A stretch of DNA of 64,000 nucleotides from assembly GCA_017416245.1 (NCBI GenBank), contig JAFQCX010000021.1:1-64000 (forward strand), given 5' to 3'. The notes beneath the pieces are model-generated. The model was given only the letters and a program-made list of their open reading frames with translations. It searched no databases and was not told the DNA's origin. The first letter of the stretch is position 1. Every line of letters begins with the position of its first letter. This document shows, one piece after another, positions 50,609 through 60,262 of the stretch. Origin of the DNA: Oscillospiraceae bacterium (GTDB taxonomy: Bacteria > Bacillota > Clostridia > Oscillospirales > Oscillospiraceae). A program made the position numbers and the translations under genes.

Positions 50609-51277
50609 TTAGTTTTTATGGCAATCTACCAGGGAAACTGTGTTCACGCCGGCAATGCTTTGAATGGTGCTCACCACATCTGTTTTCTTGCCGGGCAAGG
50701 CCAGTTCATAGATACCCTCTATGTATCCGGCATTTTGGGTCAGCGCGGAAAGCTTATAATGCACACCGCGCATCGTTAACACTTCCTCCACCTTGTCAGT
50801 AGCAGCGCTGTCTGCCACTCTTACGACCAGCAGGTAGCTTTTAGCGCTCTTTTCCAGCATAATGCCCGCCACGATGCACACAGCGCCAATAAACAGGCAG
50901 CCGATCAGGGTGATCAGATAGAAGCCTGCGCCGGCGGTAATGCCTGCAGCCACCGCCCAAAACAGGAAGGCTGTGTCGGTGGTTTCTTTAATGGCAGTAC
51001 GGAATCGCACAATGGAAAGGGCGCCCACCATACCCAGCGACAGGGCCAGGTTAGAGGTGATGGTCAACACGATCATGGCGCTGATAGAGGTGATCAGCAG
51101 CATGGTCAGGCAGAAGCCTCCGCTGGGGGTCACGCCCTTTTGGGCATTTTTATACACCAGCAGAATAAACAGGCCGGCCAGCAGCGATACGCCAAGGCTC
51201 AAAAGAATGTCCAGTGTGGTAACATTGGTTTGGAAACCCTGTATCACACTGTTTTTAATTGCATCAAGAATACTCAT
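50609..51277 (-). CDS. DUF4956 membrane protein
   Basis: A 222-residue protein with three or four membrane segments in residues 25-145 and a soluble C-terminal alpha/beta domain (YLLVVRVADSAATDKVEEVL). DUF4956 proteins are nearly always next to bacterial VTC-domain genes, as here. Role in the VTC/CotH system unknown; perhaps membrane anchoring or channel. Confidence 0.85.
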   Translation of the reverse strand: MSILDAIKNSVIQGFQTNVTTLDILLSLGVSLLAGLFILLVYKNAQKGVTPSGGFCLTMLLITSISAMIVLTITSNLALSLGMVGALSIVRFRTAIKETTDTAFLFWAVAAGITAGAGFYLITLIGCLFIGAVCIVAGIMLEKSAKSYLLVVRVADSAATDKVEEVLTMRGVHYKLSALTQNAGYIEGIYELALPGKKTDVVSTIQSIAGVNTVSLVDCHKN

Positions 51278-51289
51278 AAACGCTCTCCT

Positions 51290-51952
51290 TTACACGATTT
51301 TTTCTCTGCACAGAGCATATTTGGATACGGATAGCTGACGGGACGGAACTGCCGTCAGCAGACGGATAAAGTCAGGCACGTATTTACCGTACTTGATCTC
51401 CATAATCACGGTGTTTTTATCCAGCACGGGAATGCCCGCAGCGCCTGCATCAAACAGGGCCTGCTGTGTTGCAGGCAGCACCTCCAGGTCTGTGTCAAAG
51501 GTTAGACGCAGGTCAGTGCCCTCATAGAAAAAGGCATCTCTTTTGTACCGCACCGTAATGCTGGGGCGAAGGCCTCCTGCCACCATTTGGGTCGCCAGAT
51601 CAAAGGCCTGTCCTGCAAACATCTCTGTCTGCACGCCCAGCAGCGGCAACTGTTCTTTCGTGATGGTGGCCGTCTGCTTTTGGGTGAGGGTCCCCTCTTT
51701 TACCTTTCGCTCCAGCTTGATCAGATCTTCTCTGCCGTCGTAGGTACGCAGGCGGAATTTGGTATGCCGCGCCAGACCATCCTGCTTTTCCAGCAAGGCC
51801 GTGTCCATAAGGTCATCGTAATACAGTGAGGTGATCACGTAGCTGCCCCGGTTGCCGTGAGAATCGGGGGTCAGGACTTTCATGGCATTTGCCTTCAGCA
51901 TGGCATACTGCCGATAGTCGATGAGGTATTTTTCCTCGTGTCTTTCTGCCAT
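51290..51952 (-). CDS. VTC-domain protein (polyphosphate polymerase fold)
   Basis: A 220-residue protein with the VTC tunnel-fold signatures: EEKYLIDYRQY (5-15), KFRLRTYDG (65-73), LERKV (79-83) and a terminal MEIKYGKYVPD. Basic and acidic residues line the triphosphate tunnel. In eukaryotes this domain makes polyphosphate. Bacterial members sit with CotH and DUF4956; the product is unproven. Confidence 0.85.
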   Translation of the reverse strand: MAERHEEKYLIDYRQYAMLKANAMKVLTPDSHGNRGSYVITSLYYDDLMDTALLEKQDGLARHTKFRLRTYDGREDLIKLERKVKEGTLTQKQTATITKEQLPLLGVQTEMFAGQAFDLATQMVAGGLRPSITVRYKRDAFFYEGTDLRLTFDTDLEVLPATQQALFDAGAAGIPVLDKNTVIMEIKYGKYVPDFIRLLTAVPSRQLSVSKYALCREKIV

Positions 51953-51963
51953 CTGCGCCCCTC

Positions 51964-54900
51964 CTACATCACAAAGCCGTACTCGCGCATTTGCGCATCC
52001 GTCAGGCCGAAGTGCTGCTGCACCAGCTTGGGCAGCTGCTTATTGCGGGCGGGAGCAAAGCTGCGCAGGCTTGATACGTAGCTCTGCCAATGGCTGTAAT
52101 TCTTTTCATGCTTGACGCAGTCCCGCTTCATATCGTGGGCAATCAGGCTCTCCAGTTCATCGATACGGGCGTTTACATTCTCCTCTGTCCAGATGTTGTT
52201 GATCTGCCAGGCGATCCGGCGGATAAACTGTTCCTTAAACTCCGGGTTTTTCAGCAAGCCGTTGATCATCTTGGTGGAAAAGTTATCTCCCGAGCCTGTG
52301 CCCGCAGGGTTTAAGTGTTCATACACAGTGTTCTGTCCAGCGCTGGAAAAACCGTAGTCCGTATCGTACATGATCCATTTCCATTTGCCGTCTGTGGTTT
52401 TGAAATAACGGATATTTCCGTTATCGGGATTGGCTATGTACATTTCCGCAATGATATAGTCCATATAGTTTTCAATATCCACCCGGGAGGTGACATACTC
52501 ATAATGCTCCGGCTTGGAAAGATCCTGCTCGTGGGCGTAATAGAGCACATCCATATATTCCGGCGTATCCACGCCGTTGGCGCCGGTGAGGATCACATCC
52601 TTCTGATCCACATTGTAGTGGCCTGCCACATAGCTCTCTCTGGCCTTTTCCCGAATGTAATAGACGCCCCAAAACTCTCCGTTGATATAAAGCACCACCG
52701 GCCTGTAGTCCTGCACCGCCACGGTGGTATGTTCGCCCACCAGGGAGGTCATCAGCACGTCCTTCATACGGGATTTGAATACATCCTGTCCGCTTGCCCG
52801 CAGAACAAAGGACTCAAAGCGTTCCAGCCCGTCCTCACCGAACAGGGGGTAATCCAAAAAGCCCTTTCCGTAGCTGTCACGAAAGGCGATGGCGAAGCCC
52901 TTCACAGAAAGCGCTCTGGAATAAGCGCCGTGAATGGAAATGCCGGCGGCCTGAGAAAAGGCAACGCCGTCCTTTTCCAGCAGAGAAACCGTAATGGGTC
53001 GCTCCCAGTCCTGCCAGAAATTGGCGCCCTTGTGGGGGAAAATAGGACTGGCACCGGGGCCCATAGCGCAGATACCCTTTTCTTCGCTCCACAGGTTATC
53101 CGGCTCTGTTACCAAGCTCACCACCGGCAGCTGGTGGCCTTCGTTGATCACATAGGTCAGATCCAACGTTTGGGATGCCAGCTTTCCCGGCTCTATGGCT
53201 ACGGCGCGGATCACCGTGGTGCTTGAAAGATGAATAGGGCCTGTGTAGGGAATGGAATTGGCGGTGGGGATCGTACTGTCAGTGGTGTAATATATCTTTC
53301 CCTTACCGGAAAGGGTCACATCCACCCCGTCGCTCTCATAGATTCCCTGCGCCGTCAGGGTTTCCGGGGTCACAGACACCTCTGCGCCACCTGTGTTCCT
53401 CTGTGCCGGTGTGGGGGCAGACAGACACAGGAATCTGCCGTCGCCATGGGCTCTGCCATAGGAGATGTCCGTCATCAGAGCGGGTATTACCACCCCGTCT
53501 GCAATCTGGCCATTCTTGCTCAAATAAACCGCCTCCCCGCTGGAGGACAGGCTTACCGGCAGGCGCAAATAGCCGGAGGGGTAGGAATCATCCCGGTCGG
53601 AAAGGAGGATCACGCAGTATTCTCCCGCTTTCAGCGTCTTATCCGGCAGAGGATAAGCGCCCAGCTCTCCACTATCCGTGGAGAAGGTATAATCCTTTAA
53701 ATTCACGGCTTCAGAGCCGCCGTTATACAGTTCGATCCAGTCCCAGGTCTTTCCGTAAGCGCCCTTAATATAGGACGTGTTGGCGCTCATCAGTTCAGAG
53801 ATCCGCAAGCCCTGGGGCAAGGAATTCTTTTCGTAGGCTTCAATGCCGGCGGCGGTGTTCTCAAAGCCCAAAGACACGCCACCGCAGGTATAGGCCTCCC
53901 CGGAGGCAAGCAGTTGGATGCTCTCCCCGGCCTGGGCGCCGTCACAGAGGATCTGGGATGCCCATTTTCCATTGGGGGCGATCAAGTACAGCGTTTCCCC
54001 TCTGGACAGGGAGAAGCCCGTGTCTGTCCGGCTGCAACGGATCACCATTCGCTCATTGGGCGCTAAGGTCTTATTGGGCAGGGCATAGCTGTAGGGGTCT
54101 TTGCCGTCAGACAGATGCCAGTTTGCGGTATCCACCGGCTTATTGGAGCGATTCCAAATTTCCACCACATCCCAAAGACCGCCCTGATAGGGCACGTCTG
54201 AGAAGGATAAAAGCAGCTCGCTTATCACCAGGTCAGCCGATTCCTCCACACGAGAGGCGTGGAAGGCGGTAATGCCCTCTTCGGTGTTGGCATAGCCCAG
54301 ACTCAAAGCGCTTTCGCCATACTTGCCGTCGCTATCCAGCGCCCAGGAGATATCTGCTCCGGGGAATTGCAGGTCAACCGCTGTATAGGCGCCGCTTCTA
54401 TCTGTCAGGCACAAAACATCCCCGCTGCTCAAGCCAAAGCCGGCGTGGATCTCACCGTTTTCTCCGATGTAATTCTCACCGTCGCAGTAGACCAGCGCGT
54501 ATGCCCCCGGCTGGAGCATTACCGCAGGCAGGCGGAAACGGAAGCGGTTTTCCACCGAGTCAGACAGGCAGTATTCCCCCAGAAAAACAGGGTCAGAAGA
54601 ACTGTTATAAAGCTCCACAATATCGGAAAAACGGCCTTTTTCATCTGACAGACCCACCATATTCTCTGTTAAAACTTCAGAAATCAGCAAGGTGGGGTTT
54701 TCGTTTACCTTGCCCTTGCGGAAGGCCTGCAGGCCAGCACTATCATTGGAAAAGCCGGGGGTCGCATCCCCGGAAACCAAATAGTCCGTTGCGGTATAAA
54801 GCATTACCTGGTCGTTGGACATTGATACCGTGTTCACCTGCGCTACCACCCGTCCCGCGGGAGATACCAGTGACAGGCATTCGCCGCCGGAGGATTTCAG

Positions 54901-55266
54901 AGAAAAGCCGGTGACATCCTTATCCAGGAACAAAAGGCAGTAGGACCCGGAGGGAATATACAGCTCACCAAAGGGCTTGCTGCGGGACTGGCCGTCAGTG
55001 AGGCAGTAGCCCTTCAGATCTACATCCTCGCCGCCGTTATACAGCTCCACATAGTCCCGATAGGCGCCATCGTTATCGGCGATAATTGTTTCATTTTTGG
55101 TGCAAATTTCGCTGAAAACCAGGTTATTTGCCTTGACTGCCGTTTGAAAATCGGGGTTTCCTCCGGTTAAGCCCCAAATCAAAACGCCGAGAATTCCTGC
55201 TCCCAAAATGGCCGGCAGCAACCATTGGCGGCTGATATTTGCTCTCTTTTTCTCAAATTTACGCAT
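51964..55266 (-). CDS. CotH-kinase protein with lamin-tail domains
   Basis: A 1,100-residue protein. Membrane anchor at about 15-33, then four or five lamin-tail domains (LVFSEICTKN, LLISEVLTEN, LVISELLLSF, LRISELMSAN), a chitobiase-type segment (KIYYTTDSTIPTANSIPYTG), and a C-terminal CotH region with VLRASGQD, NGEFWGVYYIREKARESY and IMYDTDYGF. CotH proteins are extracellular or spore-coat kinases. ATG at 55266 follows GAGG; the longer frame is rejected. It forms an operon with VTC and DUF4956. Confidence 0.85.
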   Translation of the reverse strand: MRKFEKKRANISRQWLLPAILGAGILGVLIWGLTGGNPDFQTAVKANNLVFSEICTKNETIIADNDGAYRDYVELYNGGEDVDLKGYCLTDGQSRSKPFGELYIPSGSYCLLFLDKDVTGFSLKSSGGECLSLVSPAGRVVAQVNTVSMSNDQVMLYTATDYLVSGDATPGFSNDSAGLQAFRKGKVNENPTLLISEVLTENMVGLSDEKGRFSDIVELYNSSSDPVFLGEYCLSDSVENRFRFRLPAVMLQPGAYALVYCDGENYIGENGEIHAGFGLSSGDVLCLTDRSGAYTAVDLQFPGADISWALDSDGKYGESALSLGYANTEEGITAFHASRVEESADLVISELLLSFSDVPYQGGLWDVVEIWNRSNKPVDTANWHLSDGKDPYSYALPNKTLAPNERMVIRCSRTDTGFSLSRGETLYLIAPNGKWASQILCDGAQAGESIQLLASGEAYTCGGVSLGFENTAAGIEAYEKNSLPQGLRISELMSANTSYIKGAYGKTWDWIELYNGGSEAVNLKDYTFSTDSGELGAYPLPDKTLKAGEYCVILLSDRDDSYPSGYLRLPVSLSSSGEAVYLSKNGQIADGVVIPALMTDISYGRAHGDGRFLCLSAPTPAQRNTGGAEVSVTPETLTAQGIYESDGVDVTLSGKGKIYYTTDSTIPTANSIPYTGPIHLSSTTVIRAVAIEPGKLASQTLDLTYVINEGHQLPVVSLVTEPDNLWSEEKGICAMGPGASPIFPHKGANFWQDWERPITVSLLEKDGVAFSQAAGISIHGAYSRALSVKGFAIAFRDSYGKGFLDYPLFGEDGLERFESFVLRASGQDVFKSRMKDVLMTSLVGEHTTVAVQDYRPVVLYINGEFWGVYYIREKARESYVAGHYNVDQKDVILTGANGVDTPEYMDVLYYAHEQDLSKPEHYEYVTSRVDIENYMDYIIAEMYIANPDNGNIRYFKTTDGKWKWIMYDTDYGFSSAGQNTVYEHLNPAGTGSGDNFSTKMINGLLKNPEFKEQFIRRIAWQINNIWTEENVNARIDELESLIAHDMKRDCVKHEKNYSHWQSYVSSLRSFAPARNKQLPKLVQQHFGLTDAQMREYGFVM

Positions 55267-55373
55267 ATTCACAACCTCGTTATAGGTATCATTCGTCTTA
55301 ACCGCGTGTTTTTCGACATATTCTCTGTCATTATACACCTCCGCCGGAAGGATTGCAAGGTTTGGACACAATA

Positions 55374-55405
55374 AAAATCGGGTGTGCAAGCGCACACCCG
55401 ATTTT
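55374..55405 (-). terminator. terminator of sugar-acid operon
   Basis: The stem AAAATCGGGTGTGC/GCACACCCGATTTT with a T-rich tail on the minus strand, just after the PfkB kinase. Confidence 0.85.
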
Positions 55406-55415
55406 GCTTTTTTGA

Positions 55416-56489
55416 TTATCTCTTAACTCTTGCGTTGCCGCCCCAAACGGACCAAACAACATCCTCATCAGCAGGCTGTGCATAGTCGGTTAGGAAGGTG
55501 GTAGCCAGCGCGCCGGATGCCCAGCCGAACTGGATCCACTTCTCGGATTCCCAGCCCTTCAGGATGCCGTACAGCATACCGCCAACGAAACCGTCGCCGC
55601 CGCCGATACGATCCAGAACGGTGATGGGACGGGGCTCAACCACGTGCCACTCATCGCCGGCCAGCATAATAGCGCCCCACAGGTGGTTGTTTACATTCAC
55701 AACCTGACGCAGAGTGGTGGCGTAAACGGAAGCGTTGGGGAACTGTTCCTTTACGCGGCCGATCATCTCCTTGAAGGATTCGATCTTGGCGCCAATGTCC
55801 TTACCGCCGGCCTCGGGGCCCTGTACGCCCAGGCACAGCTGGAAGTCCTCTTCGTTACCGATCAGAATATCAGCAACGGAAGCGATCTCGGTGAAGATAT
55901 CGTGCAGCTCCTGCTCACGGCCCTTCCAGAAGGAAGCGCGGTAGTTCAGGTCGAAGGAGATCAGAGTGCCGTACTTCTTAGCGGCGCGAGCCAGCTCCAG
56001 GCAGAATACGGAGGTGTCGTGGGACAGAGCGCCGATCAAGCCGGACAGGTGCAGGATGCCAACGCCCTCCTGGCCGAAGATACGGTCCAGGTCGAAGTCC
56101 TTGATGTTCAGAGTGCGGCCAACCTCGCCGGCGCGGTCGTTGCAGACGCGGGGGCCACGGGAGCCGTAGCCGGAGTCAGCGATGTTGAACTGATGGCGGT
56201 AGCCCCAGGGATCGCCCTGCTCAACTTCCTTGCCCTCGTAGTCCATACCACGGCTACGCAGGTCGCGCTTGATGAAGTCAGCGATGGGGCTGTCCTTTAC
56301 GAAGGTGGTCAGCACCTTGGTGGGCAGACCCAGGTATGCGGAGATGGAGGCAACGTTGGTCTCAGCGGAGGTTGCCTGCATCACAAAGGTGTTGGAGGAA
56401 GCAACGGGCTGGCCGTTGGGAGGGGTGATACGAACACCCATACTGGTGGGAACTACCAGTGCGTACTTGCAGTTTTCACGAAGCTTCAT
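55416..56489 (-). CDS. PfkB-family sugar kinase
   Basis: A 357-residue ribokinase-fold protein. The C-terminal signature LDRIGGGDGFVGG (about 292-304) carries the catalytic Asp; the usual Gly-Ala-Gly-Asp is Gly-Gly-Gly-Asp, as in some 2-keto-3-deoxygluconate kinases. The NEEDF segment fits too. Its place after gnd suggests a sugar-acid or KDG substrate. Exact substrate not determined. Confidence 0.8.
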   Translation of the reverse strand: MKLRENCKYALVVPTSMGVRITPPNGQPVASSNTFVMQATSAETNVASISAYLGLPTKVLTTFVKDSPIADFIKRDLRSRGMDYEGKEVEQGDPWGYRHQFNIADSGYGSRGPRVCNDRAGEVGRTLNIKDFDLDRIFGQEGVGILHLSGLIGALSHDTSVFCLELARAAKKYGTLISFDLNYRASFWKGREQELHDIFTEIASVADILIGNEEDFQLCLGVQGPEAGGKDIGAKIESFKEMIGRVKEQFPNASVYATTLRQVVNVNNHLWGAIMLAGDEWHVVEPRPITVLDRIGGGDGFVGGMLYGILKGWESEKWIQFGWASGALATTFLTDYAQPADEDVVWSVWGGNARVKR

Positions 56490-56511
56490 AACAGATTCCT
56501 CTCTTTCTTAA

Positions 56512-57975
56512 TTACACATCGTACTGGGTAGCGGAGGTGTTACCACCGTGACCGGTCCAGTTGGTGTGGAAGAACTGACCGCGGGGAGCATCGATACGCT
56601 CGTAGGTGTGAGCGCCGAAGAAGTCACGCTGTGCCTGCAGCAGGTTAGCGGGCAGTCTGTCGCAGCGGTAGCCATCGTAGTAGCTCAGTGCGCAGGAGAA
56701 TGCAGGAGTGGGCATACCGGTCAGAGCGCCCTGTGCAACCACCTTACGCCAGCCTACCAGCAGCTCGTCGATCTTCTTGGTGAAGTAGGGATCCAGCAGC
56801 AGGTTTGCCAGGTTGGGGTTATTGTCGAATGCTTCCTTGATCTTGCCCAGGAATACGGAGCGGATGATACAGCCGCCGCGCCACATCAGAGCGATGCCGC
56901 CGTAGTTCAGATTCCAGCCGTAGGTCTTGGCGGCTGCGCGCATCAGAGTGTAGCCCTGTGCGTAGGAAACGATCTTGGAGGCCAGCAGTGCGCAGCGGAT
57001 GTTCTCGATCCACTCAGCCTTCTCCTCAGCGGTCAGCTTCAGAGCAGCTTCTGCCTTGCCGGGCAGAACCTTGGCAGCCTCAACACGCTCGTCCTTCATA
57101 GCGGACAGGCAACGAGCGAACACAGCCTCGCCGATCAGAGTCAGAGGCACGCCCTCGTCCAGAGCAGCGATGCCGGTCCACTTACCGGTGCCCTTCTGGC
57201 CAGCGGTGTCCAGGATCTTCTCAACGATGGGCTCGCCATCGGTATCCTTGTAAGCCAGGATGTCGCGGGTGATCTCGATCAGATAGCTGTCCAGGTCGCC
57301 CTTCATCCACTCAGCAAATACCTCGTGCATCTCGTCGTCGGACATACCCAGCATATTCTTCATCAGGTGGTAGGCTTCGCAGATCAGCTGCATATCGCCG
57401 TACTCGATGCCGTTGTGGACCATCTTAACAAAGTGGCCTGCGCCGTTCTCGCCAACCCAATCACAGCAGGGAGAGCCATCCTCGACCTTAGCGCAGATAG
57501 CCTGCATAATGGGCTTTACGCTTTCCCATGCCGCGGGAGAACCGCCGGGCATCAGAGAAGGACCGTTCAGAGCGCCCTCTTCGCCGCCGGAAACACCGCA
57601 GCCGATGTAGAGCTTGCCCTTGGATTCCACGTACTCGGTACGACGAACAGTGTCGGGGAAGTGAGAGTTACCGCCGTCGATGATGATATCGCCATCGTCC
57701 AGCAGGGGCAGCAGTGCCTCGATGGTAGCGTCAACAGCGCCGCCTGCCTTGATCATCATCATGATCTTGCGGGGCTTTGCAACGTTAGCAACCAGCTCTT
57801 CCAGGGAGTAGGAGCCGATGATGTTCTTGCCGGCGCCGCGGCCTTCTACGAAGTTCTTTACCTTTTCGGTGGTACGGTTGAAGACTGCTACGGTGAAGCC
57901 CTTGGATTCCATATTCAGGACCAGGTTCTCGCCCATAACGGCCAAGCCAATCAGGCCAATGTCAGCTTTTTTCAT
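56512..57975 (-). CDS. gnd: 6-phosphogluconate dehydrogenase, decarboxylating
   Basis: A 487-residue protein. N-terminal Rossmann motif GLAVMGENL (10-18), catalytic GHFVKMVHNGIEYGDMQ (about 180-196; Lys and Asn), and the full-length helical C-terminal domain ending with THYERIDAPRGQFFHTNW. Makes ribulose-5-phosphate and CO2 with NADP. It is the oxidative arm step for gluconate entering the pentose phosphate path. Confidence 0.95.
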   Translation of the reverse strand: MKKADIGLIGLAVMGENLVLNMESKGFTVAVFNRTTEKVKNFVEGRGAGKNIIGSYSLEELVANVAKPRKIMMMIKAGGAVDATIEALLPLLDDGDIIIDGGNSHFPDTVRRTEYVESKGKLYIGCGVSGGEEGALNGPSLMPGGSPAAWESVKPIMQAICAKVEDGSPCCDWVGENGAGHFVKMVHNGIEYGDMQLICEAYHLMKNMLGMSDDEMHEVFAEWMKGDLDSYLIEITRDILAYKDTDGEPIVEKILDTAGQKGTGKWTGIAALDEGVPLTLIGEAVFARCLSAMKDERVEAAKVLPGKAEAALKLTAEEKAEWIENIRCALLASKIVSYAQGYTLMRAAAKTYGWNLNYGGIALMWRGGCIIRSVFLGKIKEAFDNNPNLANLLLDPYFTKKIDELLVGWRKVVAQGALTGMPTPAFSCALSYYDGYRCDRLPANLLQAQRDFFGAHTYERIDAPRGQFFHTNWTGHGGNTSATQYDV

Positions 57976-58014
57976 GTGTGGTTCTCCTTTATTGATAAAT
58001 AATTATTTTATTTT

Positions 58015-58869
58015 TTATTTATAGATCGCTGCGTGGCGTTCACGCAAGCCATCTAATACACTGTAGGGAATTTCCAGATTGCCCTTGCCCTTGCCGATGG
58101 CAATATGGGGCTTGTTGGCGCCGTGGTAATCTGTGCCGCCGGAAATCGTGAGGCCCAGCTCCTTCGCCATTGCCTGGTAACGGGCCTGCATATCGGGCGT
58201 ATAGTCGGTGTAGTAGCCTTCAATGCCATCCAGGCCATAGGGGATCAGGCTTTTCAGGTATTCTTTCAGCTCATCGTCCGGCTTTTTGATCAGATGCAGG
58301 TGAGCAGCTACCGCAATGCCGCCTGCCTCGCGGATCAGCGATACAGCCTCGGTTGCGGTCAGCGCCTGCCGGTTACTATAGGCGTAGCAGCCTACCGACA
58401 GATAGCGGTTGAAGGCATCCTTAACGGACTCTGCATAGCCCTTACGCACCATGATCTGGGCAAAGTGAGCGCGGCACAAAACGGGGTTTCCGTGGGCCTC
58501 GGCTCTTGCTTCTTCCATGGTGATGTCGAAGCCTTGCTCCCGAAGCTTGCGGCAGGTCTCCTCCTGCCGTTCATCCCGCACCTGCAGGGCATAGGCCATG
58601 GTGTCCTGCAACTTTTTGTTGTGGATATCGATGAAGTAGCCTAAGATATGCAGTTCTGTGTCGGACTGGGCGGAAAGCTCCACCGCAGGGATCACCTCAA
58701 CGCCCAGCGCCTTGCCGGTATCTATGGCTTCCTGTACGCCTGTAATACAGTCGTGGTCGGAAAGGGCGATGGCAGCAAGGCCCGCTTCCTTCGCGGTTTT
58801 TACCACATCGGCAGGTGTCTGCGCGCCATCACTGCACAGAGAGTGGGTGTGTAAATCGATCGTTTTCAC
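58015..58869 (-). CDS. PHP-domain phosphoesterase
   Basis: A 284-residue protein with the PHP motif DLHTHSLCSDG (5-15) and DHDC (38-41), a HLHL motif near 200 and a C-terminal GGTDYHG. This is the YciV/TrpH-type family that dephosphorylates 3',5'-nucleoside bisphosphates or short RNA. It sits 10 bases after the LarA-like gene. Confidence 0.85.
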   Translation of the reverse strand: MKTIDLHTHSLCSDGAQTPADVVKTAKEAGLAAIALSDHDCITGVQEAIDTGKALGVEVIPAVELSAQSDTELHILGYFIDIHNKKLQDTMAYALQVRDERQEETCRKLREQGFDITMEEARAEAHGNPVLCRAHFAQIMVRKGYAESVKDAFNRYLSVGCYAYSNRQALTATEAVSLIREAGGIAVAAHLHLIKKPDDELKEYLKSLIPYGLDGIEGYYTDYTPDMQARYQAMAKELGLTISGGTDYHGANKPHIAIGKGKGNLEIPYSVLDGLRERHAAIYK

Positions 58870-58879
58870 GGCAGGCTCC

Positions 58880-60133
58880 TTAGTCGTCGCAAACCCACAG
58901 ACCCAGCGCGGGGTTGGAGATGTAGAAGATTTCCTCGCCGTCTACGGTGTTGAAGCCGTCAACCAGCTTGGCAGGGTCATACTTGGCAGCCATCTCCTCG
59001 TAGGGAGCATAGTTGAAGGCAGCGCCGCGGACTTCTTCCTCAGTCAGCTTGCCGGCGCAGTAGGTGATCTTGAAGCGGCCGTCGGAGGAGCCGTGGATCA
59101 AGTGTGCGGCAACGGACAGGTTCTGACGCAGATCCTCATTCTCGGGAGCATCCACCAGCTTCAGCACGTTCTCTCTGCCTACATAGCCGTACTTACGGAT
59201 CAAGCGGTCGTTCTCCTCGTCCTCGCCGAAGTGACCAATGGCAGGCGCCAGCACGATCAGCTCACCGCCGTCAGCGATTGCCATACGGGTGCGGTAGATG
59301 GCCTTATTGCCCAGCCAGGTGGACTTGAACTCACGGGGATCCAGGTAAACAACAACCTTATCAAGGCGCTTATTCATATGGGTCAGGTTGATCTCCTGGC
59401 TCTTCTTTACGGCAGCTTCGAAGTTGGAACGCTCCTTGCCGATATACAGGCCGTGGATGGTGACCTCGTCGCCCTTGTTGGTAGTGGTAGTCAGCACATA
59501 TACCAGAGGGATATTTGCCAGGAAGTTCTCCTGGGCATAGTCGAACACGCGACGGACGGGAGAGAAGTCCTTGCCCATGATCCGCTCCATACCGTAGAAG
59601 GCGCCCAGCATATGGGAGGAGTTGATCATAGAGGAGCCGCCGCAGCCTACGAAAATGTTCTTGCCGTAGTTTGCCATACCCACAACCTCGTGGGGCACGA
59701 CCTGTCCTACAGACAGGATCAAATCATAAGAGGGATCCAGCAGGCGCTTGTTCACTTCCACGTCGATGCTGTTGTTGACCAGACCCTCGGACACTTCAGA
59801 AACGAAGGATGCGGGGACTTCACCGATCTTGACCACATCATTGCGCCAGTTGTGGACGATCATTCTATCAAAGGGAACGCCCTCGCCGAAGAAGGCGACC
59901 CATTCTTCCTTGGTCATAGGCACGTGGGTACCCAGAGCAGGCATAATATCTACCTGGCAGGTATCCTTCAGCAGTTCATAGTAAATAGCAGTAATCTTTC
60001 CTGCGCCGGAGTACATTCTGGTAAAATCAGGAGGCAGAATCAGAACTTTCTTCAGGTTCAAGCCTTCCAAGGACTTTGCCAGCGCTTCCTTTAACACTTC
60101 TGCAGGAATACCGTTTTCATACTCGTAAATCAT
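58880..60133 (-). CDS. LarA-family (nickel-dependent racemase/epimerase) protein
   Basis: A 417-residue protein of the lactate-racemase superfamily (DUF2088): ILPPDFTRMYSGAGK (38-52), MPALGTHVPMTKEEW (65-79), and GQVVPHEVVGMAN with His around 170-180. LarA homologs use a nickel-pincer cofactor and act on diverse 2-hydroxyacids. Neighbours gnd and a PfkB kinase suggest a sugar-acid such as gluconate or mannonate rather than lactate. First gene of the operon. No cofactor-synthesis larBCE genes in the window. Confidence 0.85.
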   Translation of the reverse strand: MIYEYENGIPAEVLKEALAKSLEGLNLKKVLILPPDFTRMYSGAGKITAIYYELLKDTCQVDIMPALGTHVPMTKEEWVAFFGEGVPFDRMIVHNWRNDVVKIGEVPASFVSEVSEGLVNNSIDVEVNKRLLDPSYDLILSVGQVVPHEVVGMANYGKNIFVGCGGSSMINSSHMLGAFYGMERIMGKDFSPVRRVFDYAQENFLANIPLVYVLTTTTNKGDEVTIHGLYIGKERSNFEAAVKKSQEINLTHMNKRLDKVVVYLDPREFKSTWLGNKAIYRTRMAIADGGELIVLAPAIGHFGEDEENDRLIRKYGYVGRENVLKLVDAPENEDLRQNLSVAAHLIHGSSDGRFKITYCAGKLTEEEVRGAAFNYAPYEEMAAKYDPAKLVDGFNTVDGEEIFYISNPALGLWVCDD

Positions 60134-60234
60134 ACAAGCCTCTTTCCGGCTCTTACCACAGAGCCAAATTTATGCATTATTAGTGTAGCACATAGATTTG
60201 AGAAATGCAAGCCAATCTTCCCGATTTTTTAACA

Positions 60235-60262
60235 AAAAAAGGAGGCATTAACCTCCTTTTTT
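60235..60262. terminator. bidirectional terminator
   Basis: AAAAAAGGAGG/CCTCCTTTTTT overlapping the stop codon of the YwaF-like gene. Confidence 0.8.

Noticed and set aside
56548..60094. 484- and 478-codon plus-strand frames
   Set aside because: Both are antisense to gnd and to the LarA-like/PHP genes, which carry clear family motifs; codon bias of strong genes leaves long antisense frames open.
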